Source: Gossypium raimondii
Lineage: Eukaryota > Streptophyta > Magnoliopsida > Malvales > Malvaceae
Assembly: GCF_025698545.1 (NCBI RefSeq)
Contig: NC_068569.1
Span: 11,904,001-11,968,000 of the forward strand
DNA: 64,000 bases
Reading direction: 5' to 3'
Shown: in pieces, positions 47,801 through 60,100 of the stretch
How the letters are laid out: each line of letters opens with the position of its first letter
Position numbering within the stretch: position 1 is the first letter of the stretch
Translations under genes and position numbers: made by a program
Notes under the pieces: generated by a model
Database searches by the model: none
What the model was told of the DNA's origin: nothing
Seen by the model: only the letters and a program-made list of their open reading frames with translations

Positions 47801-50290
47801 GATTAAATATCTTAGAGTAACTTTTAAGTCATCCATATCTTGAACATTATCGATTATGAAGATTATTGTATTATATTTTATGTCCAATATTTTGTAGTAT
47901 CGCTAGGATAATAAAATTTTGGATGTTTAGGCCAAGAACAAAATAATGAGTTTGTCCAGAGGTCCCCCCATCTGATAACAATCTATGCGAAAAACCATGA
48001 AGTTTGCAATGCACAACAGTCGCATTCAAGCTGAAAGGTGATGACATTAATGCCAAAATAAAGATGGCGATGGAAAGTGGGTAATGGTACCATATCCCTT
48101 TGGAGTTTAGTGTGTATCATGTTCTAGCTTTCGAATGAGGTTGTATACGGAAATCAATTCCAGACGCTCCCGGAGGACATGGGACAAACAAGGATGAAAA
48201 CGATGCCCCAAAATTGGAAAGCAAGTGGGAATTAGATTGGTTTCTTAATTAAGATTAAATACCCTTTTCGCTCTCCCTTTGCTTTTTGTTGTTTCTTAAT
48301 TCCTGGTAAACAGAACGGAAGAATAATTGAGAAACCGAAAGAATTTCGTTTTGGGAGTTTTGTTCCTTTTATTGTCTCTTTCAACCGCTCCTTGCAATCT
48401 TCATAAAAGTATCTTCAGTTGTGGGGGCAATTGAGCGCTAGGAGCCTTGATTCCGTCATATGGAGATGTTAGGATTATGTCAAATCAGGTTGGGCTATTT
48501 TGGATAAAATGTTAGATATATTTTGTATTCCAGCTTTTCTTTTGTTGGAATTATTTTAGATTAAGATATTTTGGCTTAATTTGATTTTATAGTTGTTTGA
48601 ATATGTATTAGTGATTGCATTGTATTGTACTAATAATACGGTATCATTAACTTGTTTCATATCCATGTTGACATGGAAGTTAAACATTTTAAAACCTAGA
48701 TATTTTCAAAGAAACTTTATTGCACATTCTTTCATTTTTTCTAAAGGCTTTATTATAATCTCTTTTTGTTAATTGCGAAACTGGATTCATATCAAGATGG
48801 TATAGTAGTGGAGGAGTGTAGCTAGGTTATTTACAAGGATAACTCAATATAGAAAGTTTTTGCTATTTGCATTTAATTTCATGTCATTTCATGCAAGTTG
48901 CTTTAAACTTGTCCTGCAGGTTCACCATGTTCAGGTCATTCCCAACCCAAAGTCCATCCATAATAATTAAGTTGCTGAATTTAAGACTTTCTTCCCCACG
49001 GGATGCATTTAATGACAGTTTACTATTGAGTGGCATCCTCAATCATCTACAAAATTTTGGCAATTTGTATGACATGTTCCAAACTTTAATTATCCTTTCA
49101 ACTTGGTTGGTTGGATTTACAGAGAAAACCTTCTGTAATTCGGGCTGATATATGAACAATTCTGCTTAAAATAATTAATTAATATTTAGTTGGAATTGCT
49201 TTCTGTCCTGAAGAATCTAATTTGATGAAGCAACAAATTAAAGGACGAGAAAAAGAAAGGAAGGGAAGGACGACCCTTTTCTATTCTGTCTTATAGAGGG
49301 AAGATATGAGGGGTGACATTTTATTGAGACACTGACCGGTTTATCTTTATTAGCTTCTGACACCCACCATCCACCAAGTGGCTTCATAATTTGGAGACAA
49401 TTGTTCCATCTCATGAAGTGATGCTTGGACTCAATAATGGCTCTCCACTCCATTCAATATTAATCACCAAAATGAAGAGTGAATTCTGGTTGTGTTTTAT
49501 CAGTATTGCTTAATTTTTCATGGAAGGAAGAGATTTGTAAATGTTTGAAGAAAAATCCCAACTTTATGCTGGGCTACAAGGGACTCAATGATGCATTTCA
49601 ATGTCGAATTTGCCGACCACTAACTACTCTGGATATGGCCTTCATGTTTCTTAATGGATTACCCATGTATAGTTCATGAATTTTCGGGAATGAGATGTTA
49701 CAAGTACGACCACAAATATAATTTCAATTATAAGTACAACTAGGAATAAAACGTGCCCAATCAATTAGATTTGGAATTAAGTTAATATAAAGTACAATAA
49801 AATAAAAACTGAAATATACTTTAAGTCTTTATTATAAAAGCTTCAACTCAAAATAAATAAATAACCACACATGATATTTATGCCTGATGGGAATCGATTT
49901 TAAAGTTCAACACTTGTGAATCCTACAAAGACTTGGTTGGCTTGACAATGATGAGATATTAGGTAGGTTTTTTTCATAATTGTAAAAGTAGGTAAGGGGC
50001 AAAAGGGATCCTCCATTTTCTCCTGATATCCAGGTAGCAGTTCTTGAGATTTATGACAGGTGAAAGAGATTTCAACTCTTCTAGAAAATCAAAGATTAGA
50101 AGGAAATTAATGTGTAGAGGGAATCCATGAATGTTTCGTTTTAACAAATGAAAAATCAAAGCCAACATTATCAGGTTAACTCAAAAGACAGTCAAAAGAG
50201 ACAAATATAGGTTCCTAAAGAGGGAGATTCTTCATCTCAAAGCATAGGCACCTTCCATGACCACACAAAATGGACACTACCAAAAGAAAA

Positions 50291-50292
<2 letters not shown>
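44822..50292. other. intergenic, no gene supported
   Basis: AT-rich sequence with a few short frames, none with family signature. A GC-richer patch at 44920-45180 reads open for 81 codons but I do not recognise it. Confidence 0.5.

Positions 50293-50329
<37 letters not shown>
50293..50329. repeat. (AT)n microsatellite, about 18 units
   Basis: A perfect run of AT dinucleotides. Confidence 0.95.
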
Positions 50330-50331
<2 letters not shown>

Positions 50332-53300
50332 CTGTAAGATTTTATTTTATTGATGATTTATGGTGGGATGTAATGAGAAAATTAATTAGCGAGTTTAATA
50401 GAGTTACGCAATTAACCTAAATTAAGAGTTACACTTGTGTACCATATTCTATGCTTCCTCAAATTTGCTTTCTTGGTTAGGTAGCGGAGGGAAGATGCGT
50501 GAACCATAGCGCAGTGGGAAACACATCTTAGTCTAATGATTTTGGCTTTTTTTTGTTTGAAAGCGATACTTAAATCTCGGAAGAAGTAGGTCAATGGAAA
50601 GTATCAAAGGGTAGGTCTTAATGTTCTGAAAATGAACTCCACATTCAAATTCATTATGCGTTATTTTTATTTTAGAAATTGATTCCACCTTTTGCTGCTT
50701 CACTTTATTGGTAAAAAGGAGATTTGTCCTAGTAATCATTTTTAATATTGGATTATGGTTAATTTATCTCTTTTATATATTACAATGTTTTTAACATATG
50801 TTTATATTATAAAAATTTGACATATGGGAAAGAAAGTAAGCATGCATTTGTACAAGGAATATTAGGTTAAAAAATGAACTATTGCACACAAACAAATAAG
50901 TTGGATTAAAATATGAATCGAGTTTGGTCTTAAACATTCAAAGATTGAGCGAGGTCTAGCCTGAGTCATTTTCTAATTGTGTAATATATGATGTAATTTA
51001 TCACACAAGAAATTAAACCTATAATAATATATAATATTATAATGTAAACCTATTTTCATCCTTGTTTTATGTTATACATTTATAATGATTTGACTATTGA
51101 TGCACATTTTCCTTAAAAAGAAAAACCTACCGTTTAAAATATTTTCTTATTTCCGTTGAAATGTCAAAAGTTACCAATATCAAAGGTGCTTATTGTTGTA
51201 GGCCTATATATCTTTCCTTCTATATTCATTATATTTTAAAATTATCAAAGCAAATATTTATTATTAGGGTTGAAATTGTTTTATTATTTTTAAAATATTT
51301 ATTTTATGTTAGTATCCATGCTTTGTGGTTACCAAAACTCTGACTGTAAATAGATTTAATTTAAGTAGGGTTCATCATCATACAATTTTATGTTGTGGAA
51401 AATGTATTTTGTATGGTACTATTCCACTCTCTTTTCTTTTTTCCTTCAACCACACCATTCTAAACGGTTTTTCTTTCTAATAAAGTTGTTTTTGTTTCAC
51501 TGAAAATAAATTTGAAAAATGATTTTGGGAAAGTAAATTGATTTTTTAAAATTAATGTTTTATGGTGTTTAGATAATCCTGCGTAAAATACTTTTCGTTG
51601 TTTGACAATTTTTCTGAAATCATTTTCTAAAATTGTTCTTAGTAAAATAAACACAAATATTATAGTAACATTTCCTTTTAACAAATCGAAATTTATTTCA
51701 TAACAAGATAATTTATAATAAATATCATATATGAACTTAATAACAAAAAATCTAATTAAAACTTAATTTAAATTACATATATTTCATATATGGGAGTAGA
51801 TAGTGGTATATTAGAGTTGGAAGGATAAATGAAGCTAAGAATGATTTAAACAAATGTTCAATTAAAATAATTATTAAATATTTATAAATTGTGATATATA
51901 TTTATTATTAAAATGTTAATATAAAATATTTTTCAATAATATATTAAAATATCCTTTAAAATTTAAAATTACTATTTTCAATATTTATTATATATTAAAA
52001 TAAAACTTTACTATTAAATAATTATTTATATTTATTATTTTTAGATATAAATAATTAAATATGTATGTTAAATAATATTGAACAATATAATATTTGATAT
52101 CAATATTTTAATATTTTTAAAATTAAAATAAAAAGATATTAATAATATAACAATATTAGGCTTGATTCAAGTTACTTTTTATATAAAAATAAAATTACTA
52201 AAAATAAACTACTTACACTTTTTAAATAAGTGAATCAGGTTTACGTGAAAACGAATGATTTTCCATTGACATATATAACTCATTTTTCGTTAATTAAGTT
52301 GTTTTTCATGAAAAAAGCATAGAAAATGTAAAGAAATAATTTTTGTAAATCATCTTCCATGAAATAAACACATCTTAAATTTAGATATAACCACTTAAGA
52401 GACCCGTGAAAGGTAATAATATTTTATTTTAGAAATAAAATGCGATGACATGTTAATTGTCAAGTGTATGTTGATTCGCCAGAAATTGGATAAGGAAAAT
52501 ATTTTGTTCGCAGCTTTCAAGTGATGTGAAATTAGGGTTTGGCCTGTAAAATCTATTGCCCAGATTTGATGAGATATATTGTGGCATTGTTGAAACTCTA
52601 GCATATAATAAAAGCTCCAATAACACAAAAGAAGCCTTTTCATATAAAGTAAGAATCTCAATTAGTTGCACAAGATTTTAAAATCTCATAATTGTCAAAG
52701 AACCAAAATATAATTAATAAAATTATTTAAATTTCTTATTACTTTACCAATAGTTAACTATTTTTTATAAAATCATTATATTCTTTTTATTTCTTTCACT
52801 CATATAATGGATATATATCACATACTTAATTAAAACACGAAAAATATTATATGAAAAATTCAATAATATTCTCACAAAAGGATACGACTATTTATGTTTA
52901 TGAATAATAATGATAACAAACGATCGCGACGAGGATGATGGCTCATGTTCCACTCCAATTAGAGCGATTTTGATGACATTCCCCGGTTATTTTCTTCCCT
53001 TGTTCTTTAAGAAAGTTGCGTGCATGGTAACATGTTCGTTTGTTATTGTTCCTGGCTATAGTGGCCTAGTAACCAAGTGGAAAATTTTCTCCCTACAAAC
53101 TAGGTTAAGAAATTGCGGGCAATTTGAAGTTTGAATCAAGGAACGTAGTTTTGTTGATTCATACATTACATTAAACAGGACCAGTTTTGGTTTTGCAATG
53201 TGATGAAGCCATTTTGGTTAATGTGAAATAAAGAATAACTTCCGCTACTAGAAAGGATGAATGGATCAATTAGTTTAATTTTAGGGGAAGTAGTTTGTCA

Positions 53301-55405
53301 ATGAGGTTTGAGAAAAGGTTAAGTTGATCCACGCCCATCCCTAGCATAAGCATGGTAACTAAAGGTGTTCAATTAAAGGAACTTATTCTCAAATACAAGT
53401 ATTGTCTAAGTGCATGGACAATCCGTATGAGCCGATTGCAGTGATTTAAGCATGGAATATGAATCGAGAAAATCAAAGTATTTAGGCATAATCTGAATTG
53501 TGTAAATGTGCAAGCAGGGCAGAGAGAGAGAGGCCCCAGAGGTGATGTCGAAAGGGGCTATCTGAATCTTAGGCATATTTCCAGGAATGTCATAGTGATA
53601 AAAGGCCCATTACAAAATCCAATGTTTTTGAGTCCAAACCTTAAAAGGGGTGTTGCAGCCCATGTGTAATTCCAGCTGCTTCCTTGAATTTTGAGTTCTG
53701 GCCAATGATTGACTTTTAGCCTGGCTGGCTAGGCTAGGCTAAGTGGAACTCTGCGCCTTTGCGAAATTACCCGGATGTAATACCAACAGAAGGAAAATTT
53801 TGACATACATCTGGAGACTAAGATAAGAAGATTTTTAAAAGTTATGTAGGAAAGTTTCATGTAGTTGTGAACCCCTTTCTTTCTCGTCCTTTTCGTACCG
53901 TACTTGTGCGCTACTTGTTGAACTTGAGAACCAAGCAAGTTTGTGGTAGCCACCTGCACACATTTCTTCCATCCACCAAAAAATCCCCAGTAAATTTCAA
54001 CTTCGGAATGTCACTAATTTTCCTTCATTTCAAACCATCTATCCAATTCCAATATGATAACCTCCACATTTTTATCGTGGGAATAACAAGGAACATGTCA
54101 ACTACCTTCCTAAGTAATTTTCTACTTTATTTGTAGAATCAATTTATATCTAGATTAAAAACTTTATAGGATAAACAATAGGCTGGAATGTGAATAGGAA
54201 GCTAACAAAATAATTTTGAGGGTAATTTCTTGGGGCTTTTCTTTGAATGCATGTATAGTCCCCCCGCACCCCCAGGATTTGCTTCAATCTTTTTCAGTAA
54301 GAAAGACTTAATATTTTCTGTGCCCGAAACATCTTGCCATCTTGGTATTTCCCTTTAACCTTTCTTTGTAGAGCCTACAAACATCACGTCCCTATCGAAA
54401 TAACTAGAATCTTTGGGAAACAATACAGCTATCTTAATATAGCTTAAATTCAACCCTTTACCTTTGTTCCCATTTCTAGAACCAGTTAAATAGGGTAAAA
54501 ACTAAAAACTTGTCTTTTTTTTTTTCTTCCAGCGTATTAATTAAGGAGGCAATAAAACATGGGTTACCAACCAAATTTGTAATAATTGGATTATGTCATC
54601 GTTAATCTCCAAGGGTTCCTGTTTCCTTAACTTCGGGTTTTATACAAAAGTGATACAAAAAATAAATAATTACGGAAATTTTACTATTTTTAGATTAATT
54701 ATGAAAATAAATCATTTTCTATCGTAAAAGTAGGCGTGAGAAACTAAAGTCTTCTTAATATGAAACTGTAGAAAAAAAAAGGCTTAAGGTGCCACCAAAT
54801 ATGCCCTGAGCCATAACTAGCAAATCATTGTCGAAAACCGCTCTCGCTGCAGATTCTTAGAAACCGGGTGCCGGGGTAGCCTGTCTGGAACTATTGGCCA
54901 AGTTGTTTATTAGTTTGATAATGAAAGGACAAGGGTTCAGTTTATTTGACGTAAGAGTTTTTTTTCTGAAGCAATATGATATAAGAATCTTCACCTACCA
55001 AAAATAGAAGGTTATGATTCTCTTTATTAAATATGTCAAAATTTACAGAACTAGATCTTGTAAAATGGTTTAGTTTAAATGAAAAAAATTGAACTGTTTT
55101 TTATTATTTCAGTACTCTACTGACCATTGGTCAAATATTCAATCACTGAATCCTTGGTCTTTGTTAATAGATGTTGCCTAAGCTTGGATGCCAATGATTA
55201 TAAGCACAACATATATATAATATATGACAGTAAAAGGAAAAAAAAGTAATTTCTCTGACTCCAGCATCCTCATTAAAAATAGTATACGATTTATAGGACC
55301 CTAAACAACTATAACTATACAAGGAAAAAAGGAAGACGACTTTGGACAGTTTCTTCTTTGCGTGGTTTGACGAAGACTTGGTAATTTTACCTTTCCCTGC
55401 AGATC
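50330..55405. other. intergenic, no gene supported
   Basis: AT-rich, with the dispersed repeat of 51770-52375 and no credible coding frame. Its last 250 bp or so is the promoter of the VQ gene. Confidence 0.5.
51770..52375. repeat. AT-rich dispersed repeat, copy 2
   Basis: It matches the copy at 1184-1755 in the same orientation, with similar divergence throughout. Related AT-rich sequence may extend to the left, to about 51470. No coding frame. Confidence 0.5.
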
Positions 55406-55433
55406 TTGGCTTACAAGCTAAAGGCGTTCTGCT

Positions 55434-55455
55434 TTGACTGCATATATACAGTCAA
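55434..55455 (+). promoter_or_regulatory. pair of W-boxes upstream of the VQ gene
   Basis: TTGACT at 55434-55439 on the plus strand and AGTCAA at 55450-55455 (TTGACT on the minus strand). They face opposite ways with 10 bp between them and lie 68 bp upstream of the TATA box. WRKY factors bind W-boxes and VQ proteins bind WRKY factors, so feedback control is plausible. Confidence 0.5.
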
Positions 55456-55522
55456 CTCAACCTGCCCGACCCTACACCTTTTGCGGTTCGTGTATTTGTC
55501 CTCCTCCCCCTTTCCTTTTCCC

Positions 55523-55530
55523 TATATAAT
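55523..55530 (+). promoter_or_regulatory. TATA box of the VQ gene
   Basis: TATATAAT follows the pyrimidine-rich CCTTTTCCC, 131 bp before the start codon. Confidence 0.5.
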
Positions 55531-55660
55531 CCCTGCAACCCACATTATTACAAGTTGCCGTATAGATCTAAAACTGTACGTAAGCATATTTTCAAGCGAA
55601 GAATTATTAGCAGTATTAGTTCCGATTCGTTTAAGCTTTTTTCCTTTTTGTTTTTTGCCG

Positions 55661-55999
55661 ATGGCGGCAAAGGGTATGTCTCGTGAAAATGTTAAAGTTG
55701 TTCTGATTGGTACTCAGTACGTTGAAACCGACCCCGTCAGCTTCAAATCTGTAGTTCAAAGGCTTACAGGCAAGGATTGTTGCGTTTCATGGATCGAGGA
55801 GAGTTCATTTTCCGGTATAAAAACCGAAACAAAAGTCCATGGGAAGGTTGCAGCTGAAAGGCCATGTGGCACCGCCACTGTAGGCGTCGGCACTGGTGGT
55901 GTTCCCTTGTTAACCAAGGGTTTTTCTTTCAAAGACTTGGATAGAATGATCATGGAAGCGCCACCAATGGAGGAGTTTAAGTGGTTGTGGGATGACTAG
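55661..55999 (+). CDS. VQ-motif protein, 112 residues
   Basis: The VQ motif F-x-x-x-V-Q-x-L-T-G is seen as FKSVVQRLTG (residues 28-37), after MSRENVKVVLIGTQYVETDPVS. VQ proteins are small plant cofactors that bind WRKY transcription factors through this motif in the nucleus and take part in defence, stress and growth responses. The C-terminal half, GVPLLTKGFSFKDLDRMIMEAPPMEEFKWLWDD, is acidic and may contain the other functional region. The start at 55661 was chosen because an upstream in-frame ATG at 55406 would add 85 residues of unlikely sequence (including the TATA and leader) and because short VQ proteins with such a start are common. No intron, in keeping with most VQ genes. Which subgroup it belongs to is not decided; similarity to the VQ1/VQ10 type is my impression. 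Confidence 0.88.
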   Translation: MAAKGMSRENVKVVLIGTQYVETDPVSFKSVVQRLTGKDCCVSWIEESSFSGIKTETKVHGKVAAERPCGTATVGVGTGGVPLLTKGFSFKDLDRMIMEAPPMEEFKWLWDD

Positions 56000-56814
56000 C
56001 ATGTATATCTCTGTGTATATATATTCTGAATTTTTTACATAATTTATTAAGCTTCGTTATTTTTCTAAAAGAATGATTCTTTTCTTTTAAAAAATAAAAA
56101 AAATTAAATGTTTCATTTATATCTTGATTTCAAAGTTTAATTTAAATATTAAATTAAAAAATTGAATATTGAACCAAAAATAGTATATTAATCTAATAAA
56201 AAAAACCCATCTTCTTTTCTAAATAAAAGTAATTTATATTAAAGGTTATGTCGACTGGGATTGTAGAAACGAATGGCGGTTCAAGACCCCACGCCTCGCA
56301 TGAGCCAATACTTGGTGGCTTTTGTTCTCGTTTCTTCAAGCAACAAATCTCCTTCGTACAATAACCCGGCAAAGAAAAGTACTCTTTTAGGTAGGATAGC
56401 TATGAATAAAATGTAAATATATAAATTACATTAAAAAACTAAATATATATATCAAAATTAAAATAATTCAAGTATATTGAAATTTATAAAATATAAATGA
56501 ATACAAGTAGTATAGCATTGAGTTAACCTGTACAGTAGATACAATTGATGGGTGAATATTTGAAGTGTAGAGAAAGAATTGTATGAAATAAAAATATATT
56601 TTTTTAATAATTTAATATCACATCAGTAATTTTATCTTGAAGTTTAAGATTTTCATTTCATTTTTTTCAGGATAAAAATTCTTGAAGTTCAAGATGAAAA
56701 TGTCGATTGTTATTAAATAATAGAAAAATAGATATAGATGACGTGGCGTCACTATTTCATACAATCTTTTCCCGTGAAGTATTATATAGATACTTTTATT
56801 TGCAAGTGCCACAA
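56000..56814. other. 3' flank of the VQ gene and AT-rich intergenic DNA
   Basis: The sequence is AT-rich and I see no gene in it. The early part is probably 3' untranslated. Confidence 0.5.
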
Positions 56815-57182
56815 CCTTTGCTGCTATTTTTTTGGGATGGTAAGTGTGGTTTTGTTAAGGGGATGACAACTTTTTCATTGATTCTTATGGAACCCCACAC
56901 CGCTCAAATTTTTTCGATTCTAGAAGCTTGTCTTAGCTAAAACCATTGCACTTTGATAGAGTTATTATTCATTCCTATGTTTGGAGGTTATTAATGCTTC
57001 ACTTAAAAGTCCTTTTGAACAGTCCAGATGTCTGACGCATTTTATGTTTAGGATAGCTTTATTACATGTAAACTATGATGATTGGAATATCATTCCTTCT
57101 GGTCTTATTTCTATTTTGAATGATAATATTTCTACTACTCATATCAATGATTCTAAAGGATATAAGAATGGGTGTAATGGGT
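56815..57182 (+). pseudogene. decayed RNase H-like fragment of a LINE-type element
   Basis: Two frames in series look like the usual plant RVT_3/RNase H domain. The first, near 56830-56940, ends AQIFSILEACLS. The second, near 56981-57180, starts MEVINASLKSPFEQSRCLTH and contains HVNYDDWNIIP, like the 'SDCLEVINAL..' and 'HV.W.I..' blocks of that family. Stops and at least one frameshift lie between them. No nearby reverse transcriptase was seen. Resemblance is by memory only. Confidence 0.35.
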
Positions 57183-60100
57183 AAATCTATTAGTCACTGG
57201 AAAAGGAACCAATGGATCAATTCGCCCAAGTCATAGACATTTAGCATGAGATTTCAATCTTACATCCACAATCCCTTTTGTACTGTCAAACTAGAGTTTT
57301 TTTTTTTTCTTGTAAAAGAAATAACCCAAAAAATTAAAATATAAATTATAGTAATATTTATATATTTTATGAATTTAAACAAAACTATTTTTATTCAATA
57401 AATAAGAATTTTAAATCAAATATACTAAACAATACCTTTTTCAAAACGATGAAGGTAAGGTAGGGGTGCGGGCTTCCGATACGAGATTTGTACAACTTTA
57501 AAATGATAACCCAAAAAATTATATTTCCTAAAGAGGGATAAGCCCAAAAATGCAAGGCATTTTGGGCCATTAACATTCATTTTTGGTTAAGGAAGAGGCT
57601 CACCATATGAGATGGACCTACTAATTTTGGGCTACTCTAAGTTATCACAGAGTCAAAATTCTGTAATTTTAATTAAAATCAAATCAAATATAATGAAATC
57701 CGAGCTGAGGATTCCTTCTCCTATTATTCAATTACAACCCTCTAAAAAAAAAGTGCTTCCGAAAGGATCATCAGTTTTATTTATAAAATTCTGGATACCA
57801 CTAATAACGTGACGCACGACTTCCTATTAAATTAAGGTGGGATATTTATTTTGTATTAAAGAATAACATCATGACTGCAAAATAAGGACAAAGAGTCTTT
57901 GATCATCATTTTGAAACTTTTAATTCCCCAAATAAAATTTAAAATCAGTTTCATTTCTTTTGTAACATGTATGCGTATTGGCTGATTCTACTTGCATGCC
58001 AAGTATAAAAAGCTCCGAGCCTAAATAACTGGTACTTAACCAATAACCCTTCTTGCTTTTCATTTCTTTTGACAAGTGGCTTATCTTATCCCAATAACCA
58101 TCATCCACATCTGAAATTAGCTATACATTAGCTGTCTCCTTTCTTTTCTCAAAGTAAAATCGATTCAACAGTCCCCTACCCACACTCTCTGTAAACCAAA
58201 TTATACCTATTGTTTGGTATCCTTGGAAATAAGCTTGTTTTTGGGCAACCATATTCATGTGTAAATACTGTTCATCCAACCCTTTCATGCATTGAACCAA
58301 AAATATCCATTTTCCATGAAACGATGGCTCCTTTTCTAATACCAAAATGTCTTTATCAAAAGTATGTTTCTTTGGTAATCTTCTTTATGATACATACAAA
58401 ATCCCCTTTGGATATGCAATTAAGAAAAGAAAAGATGGCATTGACCAGCTAATAAGTTAAAAGAGTATACATGGGAGAGGGGGCTGCTTTTTTTTTTTTT
58501 CCAATTTATTGGTTTATACTATAAATCAGTGGAAAATAGAGATCATGCTACATTAATAGTATCTTTCTTTTCTTTTTGCGCTCTACTTTTTCATGGATGG
58601 AATCGATGGTTTATTAAAGCATGGAAAATGATACATATATGTGAAGATTCTACAAACATATCCATAAAGAACTGATGAAAATAAGGAGTCCTTTTAATCA
58701 AAGGCCACTTTTTAACATCAACCTTCTCTTTTACCAGTCAGATCACATGCAAAGCTTGGGGTTATACCACATGCCCATGCAACTTCTCTCTCTCTTTGCT
58801 CAACATCATACATACATTTTCTCTCACACACACACCTAAATGTCTCTGTTAAAGAGGTGAAGTTTGAATACGTTTTAAACAAGTTATAAGAGTTATCAAT
58901 GTTGTATTTTCTAATTTCTATACGAATGCTCCCTGTTGAATGGAAGAATAAGACATTCAGAAAAGGATGCTTTTGTATGTAAGTAATTACTATTCGATGG
59001 ATCCAGTGAATAATGAAAATTTTAAACTCCATTAGAGTATGTAATTAGAGATATTTATTTAATTTGATTGGACCATAAAGGTCGGTAAGGGTAAGGGCTT
59101 CTCTAAAATAGAAAAATATCACATTGGTCCATTATATTTTATAAATTATAAATTAATAAATAGTTAAATTGTGATTTGGTCCTAAATATAATAAAATTTA
59201 ATTTAATTTTTAGAACTATATAAAATATAAGTTAATATAATGATGAAGTTCTATTTTATTGTTTGAAATATATTAAAAGTAAATTTTATGCTATTACATT
59301 TGATTAAATGTTTTATGATCAAAGTGTAATTTATACGAAAACTTTCTAAACCCACTATTAGATAGATTTTGGGTTTAATATGGTAGTTGTAGCAGTAGAT
59401 TTTGTTTATGTATAAAAGTTAATAAAGCCCTCCTTTTAACCTTCTCCGTCACTAACCACTAATTACAAATTTCAACCTCATTATCTAAAAGTAGAAAAAT
59501 ATAATTAATATCATTCATAAATGGTGTATACACTAATGAATACATCATCTAAATTTTTAAAAATAAATTCACTATAGAATTATATAAGATCAAAGCATTA
59601 AATATAAATCAATCAATAGATATATGTACTTTATTTTTTTGCTTCATTTTATAATCAAAACTAGGTCATTAAGATCTTGAAACAAAATCTAAATAAGCCG
59701 CTGACATCACATAGAGAATAGAATCATGGCACCAACATCATCTATCGTTATTACTGAGGAGACAAAACCAGCGAAGATGAGGTCTCAACCCACCCTTCAG
59801 TCACGTAGATATCCCAAAGTTAAGCTTTAACTATCGCTGAGTGTTGCATTGATGCAAGCTTAACAATACATGCATGAACTTAGGGAACTAATACGTGCTT
59901 TTAAAATTTACTGCTGAATTGATTAGTGTGATTGAAGCCGCCTTGGTTGATCAAATCCATCACATACATGAACACGAGGAATAAAAAAGAGAGCGTCAAA
60001 GTTCCAAAAATGTAGCTCACTTGAAAGGGTTTACTTGTAGTTGTTCATTATACGTCGCTTTAAACGACAGAATACGCAATAAAATAATGAAATGGCGAGA

